DNA of 64,000 nt from Lateolabrax maculatus (GCA_031216445.1 CM062214.1:13646001-13710000); one strand, 5' to 3'; positions 1-55,112 are shown, numbered from the stretch's first letter. Notes: a model not told the origin generated them from the letters alone. Made by a program: numbers and translations.

Positions 1-1800
1 TAAACATTAAAAAATGGGACACTCTCCCCAATGGTACTCCCTGCATTAGTACCCAGGGGTCCTTTTAGAGCTCCTGTGTCCAACTGGACACCAGAGAGAC
101 ATTTAGGCATTATGGTCCAAGTCGCAGCCCAGACACAAACAAACCTTTGACACTCACAACTCATGAGGTAGAGCAACAGCATAAAAGCCAGAGCCATCAC
201 TGGCTACTTAAGCTCCAAAATCCTAAAGTGAGAAGGAGTTCAGTTCTACATCTAGGTGTAGTTTTGCTAGGTTGGAGGGAGTGTTTTTCCAGTTAATCAC
301 ATTATATTTAACTCTGCTCCATTTATACTGTCTGAAACATTTTACATTTTTGAGACTGTGCCATCATGATGAGGTCATCTAGATAACAAAAGATTCTCAT
401 GCTTTAGTGCATCAGCAACTTGACTGCTGCTCCACATTTTTGGGGAGGTAGGGAGTAGCCAAGGGATGGTCATAGGCTATTATCTAAAAGTCTGTTTGCA
501 ATAAGCAAAAAGAAAGCAAGGCTCTTTGCAGTCGGTTACACTAAACCAGTTGCCTGGTTTAACAGAACTGAAGTGTCAACAGATTCTTCAAAGTCAGCAT
601 ACAGGGCAACATGCATTAATCTCATATTTCAAGTTACCCTGGAAGCTATGAAATAGCCAGAAGAATGACCAATCTCCCTGTCCTTTGCAGTAATAACAAA
701 AACTGCTCACTTAAAACAGTAGTTGAATTACTATACTAGCAAACAGGAATGGTGCAAGGGGAACTCAAAAAAGTAGCTGTGTGCAGAGCAGCTACTCTCT
801 ATGTAACAATGCTGCCACTCTTAGTTTGTGAGAGGGGAAGTAGCAAGCTGCAAAGCAGAGATTGGATAAAGCTTCTTTGTATATGCTGATGTGGCCCTCA
901 CTGCTGCAACCTTATTCTTTACAACCACACTAAACTCCAAAAAGGCATCAGAATTTTTTTGAGATTAAAAGAAAACTGGTTTGCAAAACATAAAGACACA
1001 AATTATTCACACTGAAAAATCTAACGATACAAACAATGTTTGCATAAACATATGAAAGAAATAAGTAATAGGCCTTTTTCACATAGTAGGAAAAGCACAA
1101 GTATTTTCAAAAAACATTAATAATGCTTTCTTCTCAAGTGTTCTATGACAGCGAGCCAGCACACAATACCAGGACGCTGAAATGGAAGCAGTCATCATCT
1201 AGAAAAGACTCAGCAGACAGGCAGGACACCTGCAACAGGTAACCAAACAGGTTTACAGGCAGGTAGCTGGAACAAGGGAACCCTGCTGCCTTCTCATACC
1301 AAAGAGCTAATGGAACGATTAGGAACAACCGTGGGAATTGTCATGTCACACAGGCAGACAGGTGTGGAAAACACACACGAAAATTGTCTTCCAATTTAAT
1401 TAAAACATATTTTACTAAGAATAATAGATAAAGTAGACCAAATACACAGGCATGTTAAATGTTTTCAGTATTTTCATTGGTCACATTTTTTTTGTGTGAT
1501 AAATATTGTGTCTCACTTTAGACAATGGTTACTTTATTTTTAAAACAAAATGTGTCATTTAGAGGCAGTATAGATCCTGTTCATTTGCCTTTATTTGGTT
1601 ATCTAGTGGTAGTCATTATTTCTAGGTGTTGAATTGGTGGTTGGGTTGGTCCTGTGGATTTTTCTAATATTAAAATAGTCTATAAGGCATATAGTTTGTT
1701 GATATTAATTATATCTTGTTAATAAGAATAACGGAAGTTTAAATATAATAAAAAAAAAAGTGACTTTGGATACTGACTCTCATGTGGCAAACGCTGCTCG
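1..1800. other. Upstream intergenic sequence, no gene recognised
   Basis: This AT-rich stretch lies before the wwox promoter. I see no open frame with protein-like composition, no splice-flanked exon and no RNA gene on either strand. The short frames present (about 60-70 codons) have no recognisable domain. It could hold the untranslated end or an intron of a neighbouring gene, but nothing in the sequence shows that. Confidence 0.5.
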
Positions 1801-1809
1801 TATTTTTTC

Positions 1810-1987
1810 AGCCTCAATTTCCCAGAAGGCTTTTCGGGCATCGTCACCGTGTTGTTGCGGAAGTGCCGGTGGACGCTGTGTTGGTCATTTTCTACTCCAA
1901 CAGTTGCACTCATTCTTCAGAGCAGATCTTCCTTTTTCTGGGCTTGTGTTTGTAGCGCCATCGCACGCGTGACAAACATAACACGCC
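1810..1987 (+). promoter_or_regulatory. wwox: wwox promoter and 5' UTR, CpG-rich
   Basis: CpG dinucleotides become frequent from about 1830 and stay so through exon 1 (to about 2160), in contrast with the AT-rich flanks. No TATA box stands out. Three motifs typical of CpG-type housekeeping promoters are visible. A ZNF143-like TTTCCCAGAAGGC lies near 1818-1830, an ETS-like GCGGAAGTG at 1857-1865, and a YY1-like GCGCCATCGC (reverse orientation) at 1955-1964. The start codon at 1988 has a strong context, with G at -3 and G at +4. The transcription start cannot be fixed from sequence alone. Confidence 0.6.
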
Positions 1988-45086
<43,099 letters not shown>

Positions 45087-45949
45087 GTAAGGGAGAAAAC
45101 GATTCTGAAAAAGTCTCATATAACCTTGTGACCGCACAAACTGTAGAACCAACATTTTTTTTCATTACCTACAGATGTTGGTTACCACCACAATGGATTG
45201 GTTAACATTGAGTAGCTTTTCATTCCACCAGTATATCTGTAGCTAACTATATTTTTCTGCTTGGAAAGACAGTCAGTGAATTCATCACGCTATGTTACCG
45301 TCCTCTTTTCTCTAGTTGTGACTCGGATGTGTCCTTTACTCAGTCTATATATTTGTCTTGGCACGTTCTTGGGAGAGAGGAGAGGAAAAGGATGGAGAGG
45401 GGTTGATCTGCTGAGTGCTGAGCGCTCAGGGAGAGAGTCTGGGTTTCACAGATAGAGAGATATTCTGTGGTTTGTTTTCCTCTTCCTCCTGTCACTGTTT
45501 ATTTAACTCTGAGAGGCGGTTCCCCTATCCTCTCACAAGGGTAGGCGATATTCCAGATCCTGTGTACTGCGACTATTAGGTTACAGTAAATGCACTGCAC
45601 AAACTCCAGTCTCTACTCGTATGCAGTCATGTACTCTAGAGTACTAAGATAAGATGTCAAATATGTTTTTACCATATATCCCATTCCCATCAGGAGAACC
45701 TATTACCAGATATTTTCAGATGCTTTATCTTAAGTTCTGAATCATACTAGCAAGCTGACTAAAGACCTGTCCGAGAGCAGAGATACAGTATAGACATTAT
45801 GTCGTCACAGGCTGTCTTTGAGCGATACAGAGAGAGAAGACCAGGTGCTGTGCTGGAGGGCCCGGTGGTTTTTATCTTTTTACAAGTTTAACTTTGAAGC
45901 AACAATGAAACCAGATCCCCTCACAGCCATACTGTGATGGAAGTGGGAT

Positions 45950-46680
45950 ATTAGAGTGCCTCGATGACCCTCGGAGCTATGTTTCTGGGTCAACAGCTCC
46001 TGGTAGGGTCTCTCTTGGCAAACACGTCCCAGGTAAGGTGCTTGGGACATGAAATGCCATTCTCTGGTGGGGAAGGAGCTCCTTTTAAGGACCCAATGGG
46101 ACAGGAGCTGGTCAAGTGTGGGGTCACAAGTGTAGCTGGTACCAGACCGTAGGCAAACATTCATGATCAACTTCATAAACTGTAGTTGCATCATCTGATC
46201 CAGCAGTATGTCTTGCTCAAACTGTTCTCAGCAGGGGAGGAGAACTGTTGGTTGGTGGAAGGAGAACTTTGAGGATCTAACGGACACAACCTCTGTAAAA
46301 GACGCAGAGCCTTGACCATCTTGCTGGTGGAATGGACTGGAGGGTGCGCCCCAGTGGCTGGGGTGTCACGCTGCTCAGCCTCCTCGGGAAATTCAGACGG
46401 ATATGGCCTATTGTCAAAACTCTGATTAAGGAGGAACTTTGCAGACTCCATGGCGGTTACCCATCCAGTCAACATCTTTTTGATGTGTTTGGAGAAGGCT
46501 TATGATCATGTCCCTTTGTCAGGGTAACATTGGGAATGTGGGGTGCTAAGGCCATTGCTATTTTGTAGACATCATTTCTAGGTTCAGCCGTGGAATGGAG
46601 AGTGTCAATTTGGTGATTCAGCATTGCGTGTCTTTTTTGCTTTTTGCTGCTTCATTAGACTGTGACCGTGCAACATTTTT
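45950..46680 (+). mobile_element. Degenerate LINE (non-LTR retrotransposon) fragment, endonuclease and reverse transcriptase pieces
   Basis: Short segments lie in the order of one LINE protein on the + strand but with large internal deletions. AGCTCCTGGTAGGGTCTC and CTTGGCAAA (45995-46021) match the region upstream of the endonuclease, and TCTCTGGTGGGGAAGGAGCT (46061-46080) its start. Next, TTCATGATCAACTTC (about 46160-46175) reads FMINF, like the SMIDF motif of the endonuclease. CTGCTCAGCCTCCTCGGGAAA, about 46370-46390, belongs to the reverse transcriptase. The segment just before 46505 reads LEKAYDHVP, matching the LEKAYDRVP motif, and TTTCTAGGTTCAGCCGTGGA (about 46576-46595) follows. Stops and frame changes throughout show it is dead. 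The exact LINE family is not assigned. Confidence 0.82.
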
Positions 46681-48000
46681 GCTAAAATTGGCCTTTTGTC
46701 AATTTTACCTGAATTGTCACAACCTTAAGAATTTAAGTTGATAAAGCATTTTTCATTCAATTCAAAAAATGTCATACAGTGTTTGCATTGGGTTTATCTA
46801 CAGTAACTATTGCTGTCAATGGCATCCAATTAGATTATAATATATAAGACTACTTACTGCTAAGGTTTCCTCTCAAGGCAATTACCTCTATAGAACAGCT
46901 CAGAGTGGCAACTGTTGTGAGTGCGTAAAGATGCAGCTGTGTGGGGGTGTACAATAAATGAGTGCATGAGAGTGTTCATCGCACATGTGTGTGCTTATAA
47001 GTTGATGTTAGGTGCCCGAGGTTAACGTCCTCACACACTTTGGATATGAACGATAAAATCCAACACTATGATTTATCTCTAGTCTATATTGTGTCCTCTG
47101 CTCTGTAAGACTTTTCAATTGATAGCATCCCTCTGCCCTTTAGGCTCCATAGTCTCCTAATATATGCTTTAGTTTGACTATTACATCTTTCCATTAGCTA
47201 CTCTTCATACTTTATCAATTTAGTGTTTGCACTGAAGGGAAAATGTGATGTGTTGAAAGGCAGCGTGTTGGAGTTTTAGTGAAGCGTCATTCTGATCCAT
47301 CATGTTTGACAGACACAAGGCCTCAGGCCGTCATTTGTCTCTCCTCCTTCTGACATAGGATGAGAGATGAGAGTAACTGCTCCTCAGCACCTTTCACAAA
47401 ATGCCAAGCTGAACATTTCCTCAATTTGACTATTTCTGTCACAACACACTCTTTTTTCCTTCCCTCTTTACCTTCTGTACCATTTTTCTTAGGTCTTTTT
47501 CATCACTCGCTGTCTTGTTTCAATCTTCAAATCTGCTCTGTGTCAATTTTAGCTGGACAAAAATTTGTTAAGCATGTTTTTTAATCAGATGATTTGGAAG
47601 TGTACCCCAGAGTGGATGGCACTTCTGTGTTCTTTGTGTGTCTAAGGGTAGGGAGTTAATGTTTTGGATGTGAGCACACAGATGCAATTAGCAGAGCGGT
47701 TTCTCCTCCAGAATGGGGCTATGGCTTTTCTACACGTGGTTAATTAAACGTAGTGTAGATGTTAGTAAATATTAAAGGACAAAGGTAGAGCTAGTAATTA
47801 AATTCTGGTGTGCTGACACAGCGATTAGCTAAAACTCATGTCTGATAAAGGCCACACACAGACACACACACACGCAGATACAGCGGCACACCCTTAAGCC
47901 GAGCATTTGCTCTTACTTAAATCTGGGGTTGATAAGGCCCCTGAAAGTGTATCCTCTTTAAAATCCCACTCCTCACTCTGTCTGCCCCCACATTAAGGGC

Positions 48001-48130
48001 TTAATAAAACAGTGATATTATTTCAGTTATTGGTTGCAGGGATATGAAGATGGTATCGCTTTAATTGCTTGCGTACGCTTGCGGGATCCATGGAGATTGT
48101 TCTGGGATGCAAACACAAGCAGAATGTCGA
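48001..48130. other. Possible conserved non-coding element
   Basis: Unique sequence with TTATTTCAGTTATTGG, GCTTTAATTGCTTGCG and GGGATCCATGG motifs. Short, and supported by composition only. Confidence 0.2.
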
Positions 48131-50790
48131 CTCCAAAAAACAATCACAAAGCCCCTGTGTGTGTTCTTGCGCAAATAACCAGCCTCTCATTTAAAACACA
48201 GGTTTGATTTATAGGAGCACAGGTGGAGTGATATACAGTTGCACTACGCGAGGAGACACACACATGGACAAGCACACACATGAATTCACAATATGGAGAC
48301 TACTGAAACACCTGGAGCTACATGTGGTCCTAAGTCTTTAATTTGATTGTTGTTGTAAAGGTGAGAAAATGTCATATCAGGCTATAAGCTCGATACTTGG
48401 TCATCCAGTCATGTGCATGCTTCCCTCCATCATTAATTGTGCTTCATGCTCTCTTATTTTATCAGCTCTTCACTTTTACCCCTCACTTTTATCTTTTTGA
48501 TACTGGAATTTGCTTGCGTATTACCAAAATAGATTTTGACTTCCTCAGTTTTGCATTCTTTGTGTTGTGGATTCTACTTAAGGGAAAGAAACTTCTCTAT
48601 TAGCAGGGAGCACAGCCCACTCTGCTATTGATGTACAGAGCTGATTCCATTTTGCTGAGTTGAAAAAGGCATCTATAAAGAGCCATGACATTTTAATCAG
48701 CCAAACTATCTCTCACTAACATCATGTTCCCCTCCCCGTGCCTTGATCTACTTATCAGAGATTGTGCGACCAGGCCTGTAACTCCTGTTTCTTTAATTCA
48801 GCGTGTTTAGAGTGGGAGTTTTCCCTGTGTCCTTTGGTGTGATTATCAGTGTTGAATGATCTGGCCTGCAGTGGTGTGTGCTGTATGTGTATGTGCCTAG
48901 ATATACAGTATGTGTGTGTTAGAGAGTGAGACCAAGGGAGAGCAAGAGAGGCAAAAAAACAGTGGTTATCAGAGTTCTGTTTAATGCTCACTTTGATTGG
49001 CACAGATTTTGGTTGATTTATTTGATCTAGGATAGTATTTCAGGACAAGATTTCGGGCCTTTGACAATGTATGTATATGCTGTAAAAGTTATTAGACAGT
49101 ATTTGACTCAAACTCAGGCTGGACACAAATTTAAACAGCACAGTATGAATTTCAGTGACTGTTGCAGTTATTAGTTGGGCTGTAACCTTTGTGAAGTTGT
49201 CACCGACCTGTCACGCTGTAACGCTGGCCCTGTGACATTTTGTTGACTGACTGATTGCTCCCTCAAGATCAGTGTACCCTCAGGCTCTGAGCAGCTGTGT
49301 TCAGCCTATACTCATCTAATCTATACCTTAACTATAGGCACAGACAGTGCTGAGCTGACTGGAGATCAGAGTGGGCAGTGGCTCCAGTACCTCATCATCC
49401 ACTATAATGGATAGAAAGAGGGGAGGGAGGTGTTGTGGGCACAGGCCTAAGAGGCTCCGCTGGTCCAATCAGACACCTCAGTTCCCCCAGGGGCCGGTTT
49501 CATCAGCGCTCTCGCCTAGTCCCATGCTTCTTAGGGTTTTAGCGTGATTATTATACCCAGGATCCTGCCTCGGGCACCAGGCCACCTTTTTACATATGCA
49601 CAGGCTGAACTTTTGACCAGGCACCAGCAGTCAGGGCTGTATTAGAGAAACGGTTGTTCAGTCACGAGTAGTGGGACCACCAGTGCCTCCTCTGCTGAGC
49701 CTTGCCTACTGTGACTAGGAGCTCTCTCCTGCACCTCGGGGGTTAACCCGAGAGACAAGTCCTGCAACGAATGGACATCAGCATTACCATATAACAGACG
49801 CACAGTGAGGTTGGGCGGTTAGTGCTGTATGTTTGCACAGCAGCCACTTTTACTTCAGTGTTCTTTATCAGTTTCTCTCCTGCAGACAGACAAATGTAAG
49901 GTCAGGTGCTCTATCTGCTATCTGGTGTAGCACACAGACGCAGTGGCTCTGCTGCACACCCAGGCAACCTGTCTGTCTGTGTGCGCGTGTGTGTGTGTAT
50001 GTATGTGTGCTCTGGTGTTGTGTGTGGTGCTCAACCATGTGGAAAGAAAGAGGAGCAGAGGTCCCAATCTACCCGCCAGCCCCCCTTCTCCTCTGTGGGG
50101 TTAGATGAGCTGCCAGGCCCTTGTAATAGAGTCTTCTTGGATGATTAGGAGCTACACAGGAGGGGGTCAGCTCCAGCCTAACTGGAGACACTGTGTAGGA
50201 ATCTCCTCAGTGGTGTAGACAGAATATTACACATTATGCTAACTGGTATGAAATTCACATACTCATGCTGCAACTCTCTGATGATGCGCCAATTTTCTTT
50301 TGAGGCTGTGTTTTAGATCATTTTTGAGGAACTAGATAAAATGAATGTGATATTCCTGCCAGACATTCCCTGCTGTGCTGCTGCACTACGTAAAAGAGAG
50401 AGACATCGAGGGGGAGAGAGAGTGAGACATACTATAGAGGGCGAGAAAGAGGGACACAGGGAGAGAAAGATGTGTTGGTGTGGGGATGGATAAAAGCATA
50501 CAATCCCATTTGGCTGTATTGACATGTGTGTTCCTGCCCAATCCTGTTACTGGGATTATTGTCCACGGAGATACCATTTCATTAAAGAAAACACACACAT
50601 GCTCAGACACACACACACACACACAATGGGTGAACAGAGATGGCCTGAGGCCTGGTTATGTGGTCCATTGCACAGGGAAACTGTGTAAATGGTTTATTGT
50701 GGATGAGTTGATGTGATGGAGAGCGTGTCTGGATCAATAAAGAACCAATCAAATGCTGACAGTCTGCTACTGTATGCAGTCAGTCATTCA

Positions 50791-50812
50791 CCCCCCCCCC
50801 CCCCCCCCCCCC
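50791..50812. repeat. Homopolymer C run, 22 bases
   Basis: Twenty-two consecutive C on the + strand. Length in an assembly is unreliable. Shorter C runs occur at 54663-54677 and 61864-61876. Confidence 0.9.
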
Positions 50813-50987
50813 AGTTATACAACATGAGTGTGAAAGAGGCATGAACAATATCCGTGTTGAAAGCAGAAGAAGTTAAAGTAGAAAGTATTTTTTTAACATT
50901 CAAACTTCTAAAAATGTAATTTTGTGAAGCTGCTTAATGCTGTAACATAGTGTTATTTTGTTGATATGGTTTTTTATAAATACATGT

Positions 50988-51020
50988 TGTAAGTAACGTT
51001 GTGAAGCAACGTTACTTACA
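50988..51020. repeat. Perfect 14-base inverted repeat, 5-base loop
   Basis: TGTAAGTAACGTTG at 50988-51001 pairs exactly with CAACGTTACTTACA at 51007-51020 across the loop TGAAG. No terminator-like T run follows and no host gene is apparent. Confidence 0.95.
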
Positions 51021-51429
51021 GCCTCACATCCTCTCTGCTTTTCCAGCTCCAGACACCTCAGGGAGGCCATTAGGACGTCTCCCCAGCCTGGGTTGTCTTG
51101 AGTCTGGGCTGAGTGTGAGTTTGGGCTTGGCTAAATTACCCCAGAGCCACAGGTCAGAGCCAGCTAGACCCTCATTGCCAAGGGACTCTGTCTCTAATAG
51201 AAGGGATCAGAACAGGCCAAAGAGCCAGAAACTGACCTGGCCAGAGAGACATCCTTACTCACTTACCCTCTACTCTTCCACATTGCCTCCTTCACCCACC
51301 GCCTCTCTTACCTTTAGAGCTTCAGAGCTTTTCTCCTGTGACCCTCAGAGAGGAAAAAGATATAACCTATCACCTCTTCCTCACCCATCCACTCCTACTG
51401 CTTTCCAGCCACTGACCCCCCCCAATTCC

Positions 51430-51479
51430 ACACACACACACACACGCACGCACAGACACACACACGCACGCACGCACGC

Positions 51480-51510
<31 letters not shown>

Positions 51511-51532
51511 AACACACACACACCCATACACA
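51430..51532. repeat. Imperfect (CA)n / (CGCA)n microsatellite
   Basis: CA repeats mixed with CGCACGCA units. The + strand open frame at 51001-51588 reads through this tract and is not a gene. Confidence 0.92.
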
Positions 51533-51589
51533 CCACTCCCTCCCCTCTTTGTTGTGACATGGAGCTGATGGACTATTTTTCAAATTGAT

Positions 51590-51910
51590 TTCAAAAATGT
51601 ACATAAGCAGCCGATCCCCTAGCCCAGATTACCTATTGATTTTTAATATGAAAAGCTCATTATATAAGCAGGAACTGCAACACAAAAAGCTAGCCAACCT
51701 TTGCATAAATCCTTTAATTGAATTTCCAGAGCCCGTGGTTCTACATTTTTTAATTAAATCCATTTCTTTTTTTAAGGGTTGCTGTGTAATTTGCATGCTG
51801 TGAAGTGGGTGCTGTCCCAGATAAAGTGCCATTGATCCTTATTAAGGCTCACCTCTGGGCTCGCTGAAAACCAACCGCAGAAATTAAATGTGCTCATGGT
51901 GCATACACTT
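51590..51910. other. Possible conserved non-coding element (best candidate of this type)
   Basis: This 300-base block lies between a CA repeat and a GA-rich tract but is itself free of simple repeats. It contains TACCTATTGATTTTTAAT, CCTTTAATTGAATTTCC, TTTTTTAATTAAATCC, GTAATTTGCATGCTG and CCATTGATCCTTATTAAGG. Such dense homeodomain, POU and SOX/TCF-like motifs in clean sequence are typical of vertebrate conserved enhancers. Conservation itself cannot be seen here. Confidence 0.33.
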
Positions 51911-52000
51911 ATTGCCCGCATGATAGGATTAGAGGCAGAAGGAGAGAGAGAGAGGGAGGGAGATAGAGATGGAGAGAGAAGGAGTGATGGGGTAAGAGGT

Positions 52001-52024
52001 GGGGAGGGGTGGGGGGTGGGGGGG
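52001..52024 (+). other. Canonical G-quadruplex motif
   Basis: Four G tracts of 4, 4, 6 and 7 bases are separated by single bases (A, T, T). Short loops make this a very stable quadruplex pattern. It is on the wwox sense strand, so the nascent RNA would carry it too. Confidence 0.85.
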
Positions 52025-52769
52025 TTATTATTAATAGTTGTTCATATTCATGTAATATTTCACCTTTCCTCCTCTGGGGTGAGATTGTGAAGAGCTTGTT
52101 TATAAATACAGTTTTTCAGGTAATACAGGTATTATTTGGAGTTGTCATCAGACACACTGTGGTCTGGTCTGTCGCAGGTCGCTGTGATTTCACAGTTTGA
52201 AGGTAGCATTTCCATCTGTCACAACATAAAGCTGCATGTTCTTGTGTGTTTCCCATTTTAAACCCATTTAGCTGAAAATCATGCACCTCTTTACATTTCG
52301 TGTAAAGTGCTCCTGATCATATGCTCATGTGTAGATGAAGCCAGTGATCATATCTTTCATCGATCTTTAGGAGGTCATAGTGTGCAATCTTTCTAAGTAG
52401 AGGGTGCTTAACTCCCTTTTTATATTAAATGATACTTCATTTTCGTGTCCTAACCATACTTAGCATCAGGTAACAGAGAGTGTGCGTGTATACGTAGGTG
52501 TGGGTGTCTGTGAGCAGTGATTTTTATCCTGCATTTGTGCTCTCTGATAGCTGGTGGAGGAGGCTCTCTTTCCTTGTCTTCCTGTGTGGCTATATGCAGA
52601 CGCTGGAGTAAATCAATAGGGATTAACCTGTGACCCCAGCCACATACTTATAGCCCAGTCCTCGCTGCTCACACATCTCTCATCAGTTTCACTTAAACAC
52701 TGCATCTCACTCAATAAGGCACCACACGCTAATTCATTTCAAAGATGGAGAGGCCCCTTTCACAGATCT

Positions 52770-52822
52770 CTCTTTCTCACACACACACACAGACATACAC
52801 ACACACACACACACACACACAC
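52770..52822. repeat. Imperfect (CA)n microsatellite
   Basis: CA run broken by AGACATAC. Confidence 0.92.
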
Positions 52823-52984
52823 GCACTTACATGCTCGTAGACACACACAAAATAAATAGTTACACATTCAGATAAAATAATTAAAGATGAGATGAATTGC
52901 AGGGCTGCAGCATATCATATTAAAATGATAGGCATCAGATTTTTCATGTTAGTGTACAGTAAGCACATAGTGAGGTAATGAGAT

Positions 52985-53085
52985 AAGGACCGCAACTAAT
53001 TATTATTTTCATTATTCATTAATCTTCCAATTATGTACCAAATTAATCAATTAATCGTTTGGTCTATAAAATAAAACGTGTAAAT
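52985..53085 (+). repeat. Teleost-type dispersed repeat (GCAACTAA...TTAATCG family), copy in + orientation
   Basis: CGCAACTAATTATTATTTTC, then CATTAATCTTCCAATTAT, AATCAATTAATCGTTTGG and TCTATAAAAT follow in the order of a repeat I recognise as very common in fish (GCAACTAACGATTATTTTCA... with AATCGATTAATCG). A second copy in opposite orientation is at 62985-63152. Confidence 0.8.
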
Positions 53086-53094
53086 ATTTTAAAA

Positions 53095-53346
53095 TCTGTC
53101 TTTTTTCTGCCACGACCTGAATACCATCTAGGTAAAATGATTGTGTTGCTTGCAGCATTGAAAAATCACATTAAAAAAAATGTAGTCCCTGTTACTATGG
53201 ATAATTCATGGAATGCAATTTTTTTTATTTTAACCTTAACAAGAGAATCTGGGGAAAGAAAACCAAAACTATCTGCACTGCTAGAAAACCACCAGAAGTA
53301 AATGAGAAAATGTTTTGTTGTAATTTGGGTAAAATTACCCTTTAAG
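53095..53346. repeat. Candidate dispersed repeat adjoining the previous one
   Basis: The segments CTGCCACGACCTGAATACCA, AACTATCTGCACTGCTA, CCACCAGAAGTAAATGAGAA and GTAATTTGGGTAAAATTACC with a CCCTTTAAG end resemble another fish repeat that I recall. It has no coding potential. The boundary with the preceding repeat is unclear. Confidence 0.45.
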
Positions 53347-53676
53347 TGCTTTTGTGTTTTCATTATTGAGTCTTCCTTATACTTCTGGTTGAAAATGGCT
53401 GTCCCACAAGAAATGGTGAAATATCAGTTTATTTTAGTTATTTTTTCCTATAGATAGAGAGAAGAAAGGAAAGGAGGACTGGCGTCACAAAGACCTAATT
53501 CAGTCTATAGATGTTCCTTAATTGTAGGAGATGTTTGGGACGTCCGGCTTTCTAGTATACGTAAAACACACACTCAATTCTCTCATTTTCTTTCTCTTCC
53601 TCTTGAAATATTGACATCGGCTGACTGATTGGTCTGATGTCTCTCTTTCCTTTGTGTACATGTCCATGTCTGTGTA

Positions 53677-53679
<3 letters not shown>

Positions 53680-53728
<49 letters not shown>
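53680..53728. repeat. (TG)n microsatellite
   Basis: About 24 TG units after an imperfect start. A long CT repeat follows 90 bases downstream. Confidence 0.95.
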
Positions 53729-53813
53729 GAACGGTGCAGTGTCAGCAGCATGTGCTGCAAGTATTGACCCAGGCCTGTCCTCTGCTCCGACTGGCTCATG
53801 TCCCTAACTTGTC

Positions 53814-53863
<50 letters not shown>

Positions 53864-53892
53864 CTCGCTCTCTCTCTCTCTCTCGCTCTCTC
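53814..53892. repeat. (CT)n microsatellite
   Basis: About 79 bases of CT broken by TTTCTTTCTCG and one CG step. A long mirror-symmetric polypyrimidine tract of this type can form H-DNA. Confidence 0.95.
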
Positions 53893-54318
53893 ATATAGTG
53901 GATCTCTTCATGGTTGATCTCCTTGTGAGTTGATCAATGTTTTGCATTGTAAATTTTCTTTAAAAAAAAGTTTCTCTAATTCTGCTAGCTTTCTCCTTTA
54001 TTCAACAAATTCAAGTGTCTGATTTGTGTTTCTTTTGTCTCAGCATTATTCTCCATTATATAATTTGCAATAAAAAAAAAATCATCTGATAGGGGTAAGA
54101 GATGTGAATGACCTCAGTAATGTATATACCTGAGAGCTCAGCAATGCTTTTAACCTACAAACAGGTTCACATAATACTTGTCACTGAGTGATGGCGGAAG
54201 GTCAAATCACACACAGTCCCTGCCTTTTCTCCCGGGACAAACCTAAATATGAAGAATGCCTCACCTCTCCTTCCCCTGATTGCATAAACAGACGGATGAT
54301 TCATTTCCTGTATTTTGC

Positions 54319-54336
54319 TTTTTTTTTTTTTTTTTT
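54319..54336. repeat. Poly-T tract, 18 bases
   Basis: Eighteen consecutive T. Confidence 0.9.
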
Positions 54337-55112
54337 AAATTTAACATTCATCTTTTTGCATTCTAAAATGCACCCCATCCCTTACAACACTTTCTCTTTC
54401 ACTCTTTCTTTTGGTGCATCACCCTCTCTTAGGTGTGTAGAAACACACAGTAGTTACTCACTGAGGTGTGTGCGGGTGCTGGCCGGAAACAAAAGGCTTT
54501 GATTTCCCTCATTTCATTTCATAATCCAATCAATCAGACTAAAACAACTTGGTTCCTTTTCTGTCCTTTCCTAACCAACCAACCAACCATACATATTTAC
54601 ACGCACTCGCATACGGTGCGCCTCCTAAATGCATGAGGAGCAGGTCGTTCCAGCAGTGGGGACCCCCCCCCCCCCCCACCCTTGGGGTTAGACCACTCTA
54701 TGTGTTATTGATTGCATTGCTGTTGTATGTTGTGCTCAATCATGTGTTCCATGCGTCTGGCGTTGTCCTCTCCCACCTGGCCCATTAGATTAGACTAATG
54801 CATTCAACCATTGATTAGTCATTACACTCAGACCTGATCAGCCAATCGCCTACCTGGTTTGACTCTACTTGACCTGTGAACCCTGGCTCTCGTGTCATCT
54901 CGCCTGCTCTAACATGTTAAACACACACACGCGCAGCTCACAGCTCCATCTGATATGTATCATGTTGGGGTTATAGCAGGTGCGGGTTCAGCTGGGTTCA
55001 CTACCTGTATGATATTCAATACTGATAGCAGTTCCACGCATTTCCTAATCACATGCAACAGAGAGCTATAGATTTTATCACTGAGCATGGAACTGTTGAA
55101 CCTGCCATTGAT

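Noticed and set aside
45880..46475. Open frames on the - strand (45880-46194 and 46191-46475)
   Set aside because: They are antisense to the degenerate LINE fragment, whose recognisable motifs all read on the + strand.
48600..48640. Possible start of wwox exon 9 (AG followed by CAGGGAGC)
   Set aside because: Translation does not continue as the expected QQGAATTVYC, so it is a chance match. No other exon 9 candidate was found in the window.
51001..51588. 195-codon open frame on the + strand in intron 8
   Set aside because: The second half is the translation of a CA/CGCA microsatellite (His-Thr runs). The first half has no domain.
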